DNA of 64,000 bases from Pseudactinotalea terrae. GTDB taxonomy: Bacteria; Actinomycetota; Actinomycetes; Actinomycetales; Beutenbergiaceae. Shown piece by piece: positions 28,891 through 39,189 of the stretch (positions within the stretch are counted from its first letter, which is position 1; every line of letters begins with the position of its first letter). A program made the translations under genes and the position numbers. The DNA lies in assembly GCF_009733845.1 (NCBI RefSeq), contig NZ_WNXZ01000002.1, positions 434,001-498,000 on the forward strand, written 5' to 3'. Below the pieces are notes generated by a model, which saw nothing but the letters and a program-made list of their open reading frames with translations, did no database searches and had not been told where the DNA came from.

Positions 28891-29640
28891 TCAGCGCAGG
28901 GAGAACGCGGCGATCCCGACGGCGATCGCGTGGCAGACGTACCCGATCATCGTGCCGACGTGGAAGATCTCGTGGAACCCGAACCAGCGGGGGCTCGGGT
29001 CGGGTCGCTTCAGACCGTAGACGAGCGCGCCGACCGTGTAGCCGACCCCGCCGGCGATCACCAGCCACATCACGCTCAGACCGCCGGACCGGCCGAACGC
29101 GGGCAGGAACCACACCGCGACCCAGCCGAGGGCCACGTAGATCGGCACGTAGAGCCAGCGTGGCGCACCCAGCCACAGCACCCGCATGAGGATGCCGGCG
29201 ACCGCGCCGACCCAGACGACGGTCAGCAGCACGCGGGCGGTGCTCGGGGGAAGCAGCAGGGTGGCGAGCGGGGTGTAGGTGCCGGCGATGACGAGGAAGA
29301 TGTTCGAGTGGTCCAGGCGCCGCAGCACGGCGGCCACGCGGTCGCTCCAGGTGCCGCGGTGGTAGACGGCGCTGGTGCCGAACAGCAGCACGGTGGCGAC
29401 GGCGAAGACAGCCACGCTGAGGCGCGGGGTGCCCGCGGGGGTGAGCACCACGAGCACGATCCCGTAGAGCAGGGCGAACGGAGCGAGCCCGGCGTGGATC
29501 CAGCCGCGCAGCCGCGGCTTGACGATCTCGACGACCTGCTCGACGGCGTCCTTGACGTCGTCACCGACCTCCCGGAGGCCGCTGCTCGGCTCGGCGGGCG
29601 TGGGTTCGCTCCCGGGGTGATCGGGTCGTGCGTGGGACAT
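28891..29640 (-). CDS. Hemolysin III-family (PAQR/TMEM) membrane protein
   Basis: A 249-residue protein with a charged N-terminus and seven predicted transmembrane helices. Family marks are FGTSAVYHRGTW after the second helix, LRRLDHSNIFLVIAGTYTPL and the C-terminal FHEIFHVGTMIGYVCHAIAVG; the SxxxH, D and HxxxH residues form the putative zinc site of this superfamily. Despite the name, a hemolytic role is not expected. It diverges from the Z-prenyl synthase, an arrangement also seen for Mycobacterium tuberculosis Rv1085c-Rv1086 (family knowledge). GGAG precedes the ATG. Confidence 0.87.
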   Translation of the reverse strand: MSHARPDHPGSEPTPAEPSSGLREVGDDVKDAVEQVVEIVKPRLRGWIHAGLAPFALLYGIVLVVLTPAGTPRLSVAVFAVATVLLFGTSAVYHRGTWSDRVAAVLRRLDHSNIFLVIAGTYTPLATLLLPPSTARVLLTVVWVGAVAGILMRVLWLGAPRWLYVPIYVALGWVAVWFLPAFGRSGGLSVMWLVIAGGVGYTVGALVYGLKRPDPSPRWFGFHEIFHVGTMIGYVCHAIAVGIAAFSLR

Positions 29641-29689
29641 CGTGCTGCTCCGGGTGGGTGGCGGTCCAAGCGAACCTACGCAAGAGTAA

Positions 29690-29705
29690 CTTACGTCTCC
29701 GTAGG
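29690..29705. promoter_or_regulatory. Possible operator dyad between hemolysin III and prenyl synthase genes
   Basis: CTTACGTCTCCGTAGG is an imperfect dyad (one mismatch), inside a slightly larger region with CCTACG at 29675 and CGTAGG at 29700. It resembles TetR-type operators and is AT-richer than its surroundings. No regulator gene is adjacent. Confidence 0.3.
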
Positions 29706-29769
29706 TGACGATGGGCTCGGGCGCGCGGTAGTTTGGGCGCCGGTCGTCGTGGAACGTGAGAGGGGCGCG

Positions 29770-30531
29770 GTGAAGAGTCCGGTCAGCTTCCTCTATGGAC
29801 TGTACGAACGCCAGATCATCTCTGGTCTCAACGGCAACCTGCCCGCGCACGTCGGGCTGATGCTCGACGGGAACCGCCGATGGGCGCGGTCCGTGGGGCT
29901 GGAGACCTCGGCGGGACACCGGGCCGGGGCCGACAAGATCGTCGACCTGCTCACCTGGTGCGAGGAGGTCGGCGTCGACCTCGTGACGCTGTGGCTGCTC
30001 TCGACCGACAACCTCAAGCGCGAGCCCGATCAGGTGAGCGAGCTCCTGGAGATCATCGCGGAGGCGGTCGAGACGCTCGCCGCGACCCGGCGGTGGCGGC
30101 TGCGGGTGGTCGGCGAGCTCGACCTGCTGCCCGAGCCGATCGTGGCGAGGCTGCACGCGGCCGAGGCGGCGACCGCCGACATCGAGGGCATCGGCGTCAA
30201 CTGCGCGATCGGCTACGGCGGCCGCGACGAGATCGCCGGCGCCGTGCGGTCGATGCTCAAGGAGCAGGCCAAGGCGGGCGTCACGCTCGAGCAGCTCGCC
30301 GACGCGATCACGGTCGAGCACATCGCCGAGCACCTCTACACCCGCGGCCAGCCCGACCCGGACCTCGTCATCCGCACCTCCGGCGAGCAGCGCATCGGTG
30401 GCTTCCTGCTCTGGCAGAGCGTGCACTCGGAGTTCTACTTCTGCGAGGCCTACTGGCCCGCCTTCCGCAAGGTCGACTTCCTCCGCGCGCTGCGCGACTA
30501 CGCCGCCCGCGAGCGCCGGTTGGGGCGCTGA
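29770..30531 (+). CDS. uppS: Cis-prenyltransferase (short-chain Z-isoprenyl diphosphate synthase, UppS family)
   Basis: A 253-residue cis-prenyltransferase making Z-configured isoprenyl diphosphates. The pyrophosphate-binding signature is VGLMLDGNRRWAR (residues 27-39) with the catalytic Asp 33, followed by GHRAGADKI, LWLLSTDNLKREPDQV and the C-terminal RTSGEQRIGGFLLWQSVHSEFYF. A GTG start at 29770 has GAGAGGGG upstream. The gene pairing with hemolysin III matches the mycobacterial Rv1086 type that makes short Z,E-farnesyl diphosphate, so product length may be C15 rather than C50; this is inference from context. Confidence 0.87.
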   Translation: MKSPVSFLYGLYERQIISGLNGNLPAHVGLMLDGNRRWARSVGLETSAGHRAGADKIVDLLTWCEEVGVDLVTLWLLSTDNLKREPDQVSELLEIIAEAVETLAATRRWRLRVVGELDLLPEPIVARLHAAEAATADIEGIGVNCAIGYGGRDEIAGAVRSMLKEQAKAGVTLEQLADAITVEHIAEHLYTRGQPDPDLVIRTSGEQRIGGFLLWQSVHSEFYFCEAYWPAFRKVDFLRALRDYAARERRLGR

Positions 30532-30635
30532 CCGAGCAGCTGCTGCACGCTGCCCAGGCCAGCCGCCGCCGCCGTCGCGGGCACGGGCAGGAGAGCGGTG
30601 CGCGCCGCGCACCGCCCGCGCCGTGTTGCGCGCAG

Positions 30636-30857
30636 GTGAACTCTCGCCAGATCCGGGCGTGCCGGTGCCCTGCTGGGTGCTCGCGGGGTCGTAGCGTGAC
30701 GCACATCGGGAGACACACGTCGACCGTCGGGAGGCAAGCGTGGAGCATCGCTGGCATACGCGACAGCGTGTTTCGGCTGGTCCGTGTCTGCCTCCTGCCT
30801 CACCTGCGGCGCTCGCCGGTGTCGGCGACCGCCGACCTGGATAGGAGCAGTCCTTGA
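30636..30857 (+). CDS. Candidate small ORF overlapping phoH2 (PhoAT-like position)
   Basis: An open frame whose TGA overlaps the phoH2 TTG start as TTGA. In-frame GTG starts exist at 30636 (73 residues) and 30696 (53 residues). The C-terminal part reads [20 protein letters not shown] then [11 protein letters not shown], which looks more protein-like than the frame upstream. In mycobacteria a small antitoxin gene (phoAT) precedes and overlaps phoH2; here only the position and overlap are seen. Codon use is atypical (AGA, AGG, ATA) and no clear ribosome site is visible, so a leader peptide or non-coding leader is also possible. It occupies most of the 322-bp gap. Confidence 0.35.
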   Translation: MNSRQIRACRCPAGCSRGRSVTHIGRHTSTVGRQAWSIAGIRDSVFRLVRVCLLPHLRRSPVSATADLDRSSP

Positions 30858-32251
30858 ACACTCCGCACCCCGCAGCTGCGTCCGAGACGCCCACGCTGCC
30901 GATCACCACGTCGGATCCCACAGGTGCGGAGGTTGCACCTGACATCCGCCGCACGTTCGTGCTCGACACCTCGGTACTGCTCTCGGACCCGAAGGCCCTG
31001 ACACGGTTCGCCGAGCACGATGTCGTCCTCCCGGTCGTCGTGGTCACCGAGCTCGAGGCCAAACGTCATCACCCGGAGCTGGGCTACTTCGCGCGGAGCG
31101 CGCTGCGCTCGCTCGACGACCTGCGCCAGCAGCACGGGTTCCTGGACCGACCGGTGCCCGTGGGGGAGCGCGGCGGCACGGTCCGGGTGGAGCTCAACCA
31201 CTCGGACCCGAGCGTGCTGCCCTCGGGGCTGCGGCTCGGCGACAACGACACCCGGATCCTGTCGGTCGCGGCGAACCTGCGCGCCGAGGGGCACGTCGTC
31301 ACCGTGGTCAGCAAGGACCTGCCGATGCGGGTGAAGGCCTCGGCCGTCGGGCTGAGCGCCGAGGAGTACCGGGCGCAGCTCGCGGTCGACTCCGGCTGGC
31401 AGGGCATGGCCGAGGCAGATCTGACGGATCAGGAGATGGCGACGCTCTGGAGCGAGGAGAAGATCGCCGTCGTCGACATCGTGGCCGCCGACGGGCTGCG
31501 CGACCTGCCCTGCCACACCGGGCTGGTGCTGCACTCGCCCCGCGGATCCGCGCTGGGCCGGGTCACGGCCGACAAGCAGGTCCAGCTGGTGCGGGGCGAC
31601 CGGGACATCTTCGGGATGCACGGCCGCAGCGCCGAGCAGCGGATCGCGATCGACCTGCTGCTGGACAACGAGGTCGGCATCGTGTCGCTGGGAGGGCGAG
31701 CGGGGACGGGGAAGTCCGCTCTCGCCCTCTGCGCCGGGCTCGAGGCCGTGCTGGAGCGCAACGAGCACCGCAAGATCATGGTGTTCCGCCCGCTGTACGC
31801 GGTCGGCGGCCAGGACCTCGGCTACCTGCCAGGGTCCGAGGCCGAGAAGATGAACCCGTGGGCGCAGGCGGTCTTCGACACCCTCGGCGCCGTGGTCTCG
31901 CGCGAGGTGGTCGATGAGGTGATGGACCGGGGCATGCTCGAGGTGCTGCCGCTCACCCACATCCGCGGGCGCTCGCTCCACGACGCGTTCGTGATCGTGG
32001 ACGAGGCGCAGTCGCTCGAGCGCAACGTGCTGCTCACGGTGCTGTCGCGCATCGGGCAGGACTCCCGGGTGGTGCTCACGCACGATGTGGCGCAGCGTGA
32101 CAACCTGCGGGTCGGGCGGCACGACGGTGTCGCTGCTGTCATCGAGGCGCTCAAGGGGCACCCGTTGTTCGCGCACGTGACGCTGACGAGGTCCGAGCGG
32201 TCTCCGGTCGCCGCGCTGGTCACAGAGCTCCTGGAAGGCGTCGATCTCTAG
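30854..32251 (+). CDS. phoH2: PhoH2: PIN-domain RNase fused to PhoH-like ATPase
   Basis: A 465-residue fusion. The N-terminal PIN domain (about 33-165) shows the acidic nuclease residues in [21 protein letters not shown] and [10 protein letters not shown]. The C-terminal PhoH domain (about 255-460) has Walker [14 protein letters not shown] and Walker [15 protein letters not shown], with [19 protein letters not shown] after it. PhoH2 proteins unwind and cleave RNA and act as a toxin-like RNA helicase/RNase in mycobacteria. TTG start at 30854 with AGGAG 7 nt upstream; the upstream small ORF overlaps it by 4 bp. Confidence 0.9.
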   Translation: MNTPHPAAASETPTLPITTSDPTGAEVAPDIRRTFVLDTSVLLSDPKALTRFAEHDVVLPVVVVTELEAKRHHPELGYFARSALRSLDDLRQQHGFLDRPVPVGERGGTVRVELNHSDPSVLPSGLRLGDNDTRILSVAANLRAEGHVVTVVSKDLPMRVKASAVGLSAEEYRAQLAVDSGWQGMAEADLTDQEMATLWSEEKIAVVDIVAADGLRDLPCHTGLVLHSPRGSALGRVTADKQVQLVRGDRDIFGMHGRSAEQRIAIDLLLDNEVGIVSLGGRAGTGKSALALCAGLEAVLERNEHRKIMVFRPLYAVGGQDLGYLPGSEAEKMNPWAQAVFDTLGAVVSREVVDEVMDRGMLEVLPLTHIRGRSLHDAFVIVDEAQSLERNVLLTVLSRIGQDSRVVLTHDVAQRDNLRVGRHDGVAAVIEALKGHPLFAHVTLTRSERSPVAALVTELLEGVDL

Positions 32252-32289
32252 GCCGCCAGATCCGCGCAGGTCGGTGCCTGCATACACGC

Positions 32290-32331
32290 GTGGTTCTGCC
32301 CGGTATCGGACCTGATACCGGGCAGAACCAC
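32290..32331. terminator. 18-bp perfect inverted repeat between convergent phoH2 and ABC permease
   Basis: GTGGTTCTGCCCGGTATC (32290-32307) and GATACCGGGCAGAACCAC (32314-32331) are exact inverse complements around the 6-nt loop GGACCT. Likely a bidirectional terminator; no U-tract. The rest of the 104-bp gap shows nothing else. Confidence 0.7.
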
Positions 32332-32355
32332 CGTTCGGTGGGAGGGCGAGCCGGG

Positions 32356-33042
32356 CTAGGGCTGGGTGCGGCGGAGCACCAGGTAGTCCGCGAGCCCGAC
32401 GACGGCGATCACGGCCACGCCGATCGCGGCGAGGCCCAACGGGCCGGCGTCGATGAGGAAGTCCCCGACCGCCGGCCACGAGCTCGTCTTGGTGATGGCG
32501 ACGATCGCCAGCAGCAGCGCCACCACGACACCAGCGATGGCCGCCCACAGCCCGAGCACCTTGAAGCGCTTGTAGACCGTGGCGAAGGTCAGCCCGGTGG
32601 TGAACGCGAGCATCGCGATCACCAGGTAGGCGAGGAACGCGACCGCGACGTTGCCGCCGCCGAAGTCGTCGATGAAGTACATGCGGCCGTTCATGCCCCA
32701 GCCGTCCGTCGCCTTCTCGATGAGCCCGAGGACCACGAAGAGGGCGGCGAGAGCACCGCTGGCGAGCAGCCCGGTCAGCATGGTGCCGAGGAAGAACTCC
32801 CGGCGGGTGGTGCTCATCGCCTGCGAGAACGGGAACGTGCGAGTCTGCGCCATCACGCCGACCGACAGGAAGTACCACAACGGGGCCTGCCCGGCCCCGG
32901 CGATCTTGATGCCGTCGCTGGGGATCAGCGCGAAGATCGCCAGGGTGAGTGCGAAGGCGCCGCCGAGGATGATCAGCGGCAGGGTCACGAACGTCAGCCT
33001 CACGAGCAGGTGCATGCGGACGACATCAAGGACGCGGCTCAT
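32356..33042 (-). CDS. ABC transporter permease (YtrC/D-like)
   Basis: A 228-residue membrane protein with about six transmembrane helices (for example FVTLPLIILGGAFALTLAIF, LLASGALAALFVVLG, and the C-terminal LGLAAIGVAVIAVVGLADYL ending RRTQP). No catalytic motif. It forms an operon with a GntR-family regulator and an ATPase, each pair overlapping by 4 bp, and should be the membrane half of that transporter. Substrate unknown; YtrA-type operons respond to cell-wall antibiotics in Firmicutes. Confidence 0.82.
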   Translation of the reverse strand: MSRVLDVVRMHLLVRLTFVTLPLIILGGAFALTLAIFALIPSDGIKIAGAGQAPLWYFLSVGVMAQTRTFPFSQAMSTTRREFFLGTMLTGLLASGALAALFVVLGLIEKATDGWGMNGRMYFIDDFGGGNVAVAFLAYLVIAMLAFTTGLTFATVYKRFKVLGLWAAIAGVVVALLLAIVAITKTSSWPAVGDFLIDAGPLGLAAIGVAVIAVVGLADYLVLRRTQP

Positions 33043-33941
33043 CGTGAGGCTCCGTTCATGGGCGAGGTCTGGTGCGCGTGCTGCGTCATGCGCACGACGA
33101 GCTGCTGCAGCGACACGGGTTCGGTGTCCAGGCCGGCCTGGGTGAGCGCGTGCCTGTCGGCCTCGGTCAGCTGCCCGAGCACGGTGGCGGCCATGGTGTT
33201 GCCGAGCGCGTCGGTGTGGATCACCCGGCGCCCGAGCGTGAAGGTCTCGACGGCGGATCTCTCCCCGACGATCGTGGTCGCTTCGCCACGCAGGCTCTCG
33301 GCATCGGTGTCGACGATGATGCGTCCGTCGTCGATCACGACGACGTTCTCGATGAGGTGCGCGATCTCGTCGATGAGGTGGCTGGACAGCACGATCGTGC
33401 GCGGGTGGCTGGCGTAGTCCGCCAGCAGGCGGTCGTAGAAGACCTGGCGAGCCACGGCGTCGAGCCCGAGATATGGCTCGTCGAAGAAGGTGATCTCCGC
33501 GCGGGAGGCGATGCCGATGATGACGCCGACCGCCGAGAGCTGGCCACGCGACAGCTTCTTGATGGTGCGGTTCATCGGGAGCCGGAACTCCTCGACCAGC
33601 GACTCGGCGAGCTGCTGGTCCCAGTTCGCGAAGAACATCCGTGCCGCGGCGAACGCGTGGTGCGGCTTCGACTCGTCCTGGTACTGCTGGCTCTCCCGGA
33701 CGAAGCACATGCGGGAGAGCACCGCGGCGTTCTCGTACGGCTCGGCGCCGAAGGCCCGCACGGTGCCCTGGGTCGCGAAGTTCTGCGCGGTGATGATCGA
33801 CATCAGCGTGGTCTTGCCGGCGCCGTTGCGGCCCAGCAGCCCGGTGATGGCGTTCTCGGCGAAGGTGACGGTGACGTCGTCCAGCGCGAGCGTCTCGCGG
33901 TATCGCTTGGTGAGGTGGTCGACCTCGATGACGGCGGTCAT
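33039..33941 (-). CDS. ABC transporter ATP-binding protein
   Basis: A 300-residue ATPase. Walker A is GRNGAGKTT (near 36-44); the signature is KKLSRGQLSAVGV, and Walker B appears as AEITFFDEPYLGLDAVAR. The signature motif has LSRGQ, a variant of LSGGQ. The 80-residue C-terminal extension is Thr/Ala-rich (RSAVETFTLGRRVIHTDALG). It overlaps the GntR stop and the permease start by 4 bp. Confidence 0.88.
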   Translation of the reverse strand: MTAVIEVDHLTKRYRETLALDDVTVTFAENAITGLLGRNGAGKTTLMSIITAQNFATQGTVRAFGAEPYENAAVLSRMCFVRESQQYQDESKPHHAFAAARMFFANWDQQLAESLVEEFRLPMNRTIKKLSRGQLSAVGVIIGIASRAEITFFDEPYLGLDAVARQVFYDRLLADYASHPRTIVLSSHLIDEIAHLIENVVVIDDGRIIVDTDAESLRGEATTIVGERSAVETFTLGRRVIHTDALGNTMAATVLGQLTEADRHALTQAGLDTEPVSLQQLVVRMTQHAHQTSPMNGASR

Positions 33942-34321
33942 GGTGTGCTCCGGGGGTCTGGTGTCGATGTGGTGCGCTGGTGGATGAGGTCCGCGACGTC
34001 GGCGGGGGAGAGGCCGATCGCCCGAGCCTCGGCGAGCAGCGGGTCGAGGAATCGGTCGGCGAACCCGGTGCGCCGCTCGGTGAGCAGCGCCTCGCGGGCG
34101 CCGGTGGCGACGAACATGCCGATCCCGCGTCGCTTCTGGAGCACGCCCTTGTCCACGAGCAGGTTGATGCCCTTGGCGGCCGTGGCCGGGTTGATGCGGT
34201 GGAATGCGGCGAGCTCGTTGGTCGAGGGAGCCTGCGCCTCCTCGGCCAGGGAGCCGTCGAGGATCGCATCCTCGACGCTCTGCGCGATCTGCAGGAAGAT
34301 CGCCCGCCCTTCCTCGACCAT
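33938..34321 (-). CDS. GntR-family regulator, YtrA subfamily
   Basis: A 127-residue repressor with a winged helix-turn-helix (IFLQIAQSVEDAILDGSLAE, then PSTNELAAFHRINPATAAKG) and a short helical C-terminus, the YtrA layout without a ligand-binding domain. ATG at 34321 has AGGAG 5 nt upstream. First gene of a regulator-ATPase-permease operon. The dyad TTAGT-N6-ACTAA just upstream is a plausible autoregulatory operator. Confidence 0.85.
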   Translation of the reverse strand: MVEEGRAIFLQIAQSVEDAILDGSLAEEAQAPSTNELAAFHRINPATAAKGINLLVDKGVLQKRRGIGMFVATGAREALLTERRTGFADRFLDPLLAEARAIGLSPADVADLIHQRTTSTPDPRSTP

Positions 34322-34341
34322 GCGCACTCCTGGTTGGTGGG

Positions 34342-34357
34342 TTAGTTACTCGACTAA
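34342..34357 (-). promoter_or_regulatory. Probable operator of the GntR/YtrA operon
   Basis: TTAGTTACTCGACTAA is a perfect 5-bp inverted repeat with a 6-bp spacer, AT-rich against its surroundings and 20 bp upstream of the regulator ATG. On the minus strand it overlaps a TAACTA hexamer that could be the -10. Confidence 0.5.
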
Positions 34358-34553
34358 TGAACCATGTAAGCCGCGTCGCGTCAAGCCCGTCTGCCCGCCC
34401 GGCTCGGTATCGAGCGCTGGCTGGCACAGACTCCACGCTCGATGCGGCTGCAAGCGCTTGCGCAGCGGCGTCCGGGTGATCGAGCGTGGAGCATGTCCCA
34501 CGCGGGGCGAAGGGCGTCGTTGGCCTCCACGCGATCGACCATCTAGACTACGG

Positions 34554-34569
34554 ATTGAAACTATTCAAT
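34554..34569 (+). promoter_or_regulatory. Operator-like dyad upstream of the GH78 gene
   Basis: ATTGAAACTATTCAAT has perfect 6-bp arms (ATTGAA / TTCAAT) and a 4-bp centre. It lies just after TAGACT (34544-34549), a likely -10, so a bound repressor would cover the transcription start. LacI-family control of the rhamnosidase is a reasonable guess; no such regulator is in the window. The rest of the 285-bp gap is featureless apart from the YtrA operator. Confidence 0.5.
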
Positions 34570-34606
34570 GCTGCGCATGCGCGCGCACGGTTCGAGGGAG
34601 AGCCCG

Positions 34607-36883
<2,277 letters not shown>

Positions 36884-36893
36884 GATCGCGAGG

Positions 36894-38165
36894 TCAGCGG
36901 AGCGGGTCGAGGGGGCGCAGGAGGTCCGGGGTCGCGCCGGTGGTGACGAGCTCGGCGACCAGGCGACCGGTGAGAGGGCCGAGCGTGATGCCCCACATGC
37001 CGTGACCGCCGGCGGCGATGACGCGCGGTGAGCGGGTCGGGCCCACGAGCGGCAGCCCGTCGGGGGTGCAGGGCCGAGAACCGACCCACTCGTCCTGCCG
37101 GTCGTCGAAGTCGGCACCGGTGAGCAGGGGGCGGGTGGCACGCACGATGGCATCGATCCGGCGCGGGTCGAGCGGCTCCCCGGGGCGGCGGAACTCCATC
37201 ATCCCGGCCACCCGGTACCGATCACCCAACGGCGTGCACGCGACCCGTTGGATCGGGAAGTACAGCGGCACGCGCGGCATGGGATCGACGGGCACTGTGA
37301 ACGAGTAGCCGCGACCCGCCTGGACCACCGTCTGCACGCCGAACGGGCGCGCGAGCCGGCCCAGCCAGGCGCCGGTGGCGAGCACCACGACGTCCGCCGA
37401 CCACCGTTCCTCGCCCTCCTCGGTCATCACCCGAACCCCAGCAGGGGTCGACGGCCTCCCTCCCGACACCTCGGTGACCTGGGTCCGTTCGTGGATGGTC
37501 GCGCCCTCGCGGCGCACGGCCGAGGCGAGCGCCTCCAGGTAGTGCGGCGGGTGCAGGAAGCGCGTTCCCTCCAGGCGGATCGCGTTGGCGATGCCCTCGG
37601 AGACGGCTGGCGCGATCCTCCGGACCTCGGCGCCGCTGATCAGGTCAGCCGTGACCGGTTGCCCCGCTGCGCGGATCTGCTCGAACTCCTCCATCAGCAG
37701 GCGGTGCTCCTCGGCGCCGGCGAAGCACGCCAGGAACGGCTCGGCCGCGTGCGTCGGCTCGGTGACGCCACCCTCGGAGAGCTCGTCGAACGCCGCGAGC
37801 GCCCGGTGGTTGAGCGGGATGTACGCCTGCATGGCCCGATGCCACGCGGCCGGGGTCGAGTGCCGCAGGAAGCCGAGCAAGAAGCGGATCAGGACTGTGT
37901 CGGGTCGGAGCGGCACGTACAGCGGCGACGTCACCGAGAACATCGCGCGCAGGCCGGTGCGCAAGATCGCCGGCTCGGGCAGCGGGGTGGTGATCGGCGG
38001 CGTCAGCCAGCCGGCATTGCCCCACGACGACCCGGCTGCCACCCGGTCCGCCTCAACCACGCGCACCGCGAGACCGGCGCGGCGCAGATGCCACGCGGTC
38101 GCGAGCCCGACCATGCCTGCGCCGACCACGATCGCCGAGGTCGGAGCGGGGAAACGTCGTCGCAT
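36894..38165 (-). CDS. FAD-dependent oxidoreductase (DadA/D-amino-acid dehydrogenase-like)
   Basis: A 423-residue flavoprotein of the DAO superfamily. The FAD Rossmann motif is VVGAGMVGLATAWHLRRAG near the N-terminus, followed by AAGSSWGNAGWLTP, a hallmark of DadA; the C-terminal GRPCTPDGLPLVGP and AAGGHGMWGITLGP bind flavin. It probably oxidises a D-amino acid or a similar amine. The ATG at 38165 sits 6 nt after CAAGAT, fitting the leaderless pattern; in-frame starts at 38180 and 38189 are alternatives. It converges on the GH78 gene with a 10-bp gap. Confidence 0.82.
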   Translation of the reverse strand: MRRRFPAPTSAIVVGAGMVGLATAWHLRRAGLAVRVVEADRVAAGSSWGNAGWLTPPITTPLPEPAILRTGLRAMFSVTSPLYVPLRPDTVLIRFLLGFLRHSTPAAWHRAMQAYIPLNHRALAAFDELSEGGVTEPTHAAEPFLACFAGAEEHRLLMEEFEQIRAAGQPVTADLISGAEVRRIAPAVSEGIANAIRLEGTRFLHPPHYLEALASAVRREGATIHERTQVTEVSGGRPSTPAGVRVMTEEGEERWSADVVVLATGAWLGRLARPFGVQTVVQAGRGYSFTVPVDPMPRVPLYFPIQRVACTPLGDRYRVAGMMEFRRPGEPLDPRRIDAIVRATRPLLTGADFDDRQDEWVGSRPCTPDGLPLVGPTRSPRVIAAGGHGMWGITLGPLTGRLVAELVTTGATPDLLRPLDPLR

Positions 38166-38334
38166 ACCCCCATCTTGCATGGTGGACACCCGTGGGGGCG
38201 GCGATCCACCAACGGGATGACGCCGGTGTGCAGCTCACCCCTGAGGAGGACAGGCGGTCGAGTCCCGCGGACGATGCCGCGCCACCGTGATCGGGCGAGG
38301 CTGAAGACCTCAGCCACGCCGATCAGGAGCACCG

Positions 38335-38535
38335 ATGACCTCGCACAGCACGCCGCGCCTGCACCGCACGATCGACGCGAGCCGGGCAGCGCTCATCCTC
38401 GCGGGTGCGGCGGTCGCCGTGCTCGTGGGGCTGCTGCTGATCGACGGCGGAGCGCACGCGGTGCTGGCCGGCACCGCTGCGACAGCGGGCTTCGCGGCCT
38501 TCGTGGGCGCGTGCCGGATGCTCGGGCGGGTCTAG
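38335..38535 (+). CDS. Small membrane protein, hypothetical
   Basis: A 66-residue protein with two hydrophobic stretches (ALILAGAAVAVLVGLLLI and AVLAGTAATAGFAAFVGACR), probably two transmembrane helices. CAGGAG 5 nt before the ATG and consistent codon use support it being real. No family recognised. It ends 3 bp before the convergent carbonic anhydrase. Confidence 0.6.
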   Translation: MTSHSTPRLHRTIDASRAALILAGAAVAVLVGLLLIDGGAHAVLAGTAATAGFAAFVGACRMLGRV

Positions 38536-38538
38536 CCC

Positions 38539-39189
38539 TCAGCCGATGTCGCCGATGGACTCGACGAGGTCGATCCGCCCCTCGGCGAGTCGGTACTCCG
38601 CGCCCACGACAGCGCACCGCCCCTCGGCGACAGCATCGGCAAGGGCGTGCGAGTAGTTCGTCAGCATCCGCACGGTGCCGCGCAGGTGCTGTCGACCCAG
38701 CTCTGCGGGGTCGGGTACCTCGAGGTCGAACGACTCGCCGTTGCTGCCGGCACCCGTGGGCACCCGGGTCACGATGCTCGGGATGACCCGGTCGACGACG
38801 GCGCGGATCATGCCGCCCGGCATCTCACCGGTGACCAGCGCGGCGCGGGCGGCGGCGACCGCACCGCAGCTGTCGTGCCCGAGCACGACCACCAGCGGCG
38901 CGTTGAGGATGTCGATGCCGTACTCGATCGACCCGATCACGGTGGTGTCGACCACGTGGCCCGCGGTGCGCACCACGAACATGTCGCCGAGGCCGCGGTC
39001 GAAGATGATCTCGGCAGCCACCCGGGAGTCGGAGCAACCGAACAGCACGGCGAACGGGTGCTGCTCGTTGCTGACCTCGGAGCGCCGGTTCACGCTCTGG
39101 CTCGGGTGCTCGAGGTTGCCGGAGACGAACCGCGCGTTGCCGGCGGTCAGCTCGGCCCAGGCCTGGGCGGGTGTCATCGGGGAGGTCAT
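38539..39189 (-). CDS. Beta-class carbonic anhydrase
   Basis: A 216-residue zinc enzyme interconverting CO2 and bicarbonate. Zinc ligands are Cys 52 (GCSDSR, with Asp 54 and Arg 56), His 105 and Cys 108 (GHDSCGA). The fold motifs FVVRTAGHVVD and GSIEYGIDIL are typical. No signal peptide. The ATG overlaps the sugar kinase stop by 4 bp, making it the last gene of the xseA-xseB-kinase-carbonic anhydrase operon. Confidence 0.92.
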   Translation of the reverse strand: MTSPMTPAQAWAELTAGNARFVSGNLEHPSQSVNRRSEVSNEQHPFAVLFGCSDSRVAAEIIFDRGLGDMFVVRTAGHVVDTTVIGSIEYGIDILNAPLVVVLGHDSCGAVAAARAALVTGEMPGGMIRAVVDRVIPSIVTRVPTGAGSNGESFDLEVPDPAELGRQHLRGTVRMLTNYSHALADAVAEGRCAVVGAEYRLAEGRIDLVESIGDIG

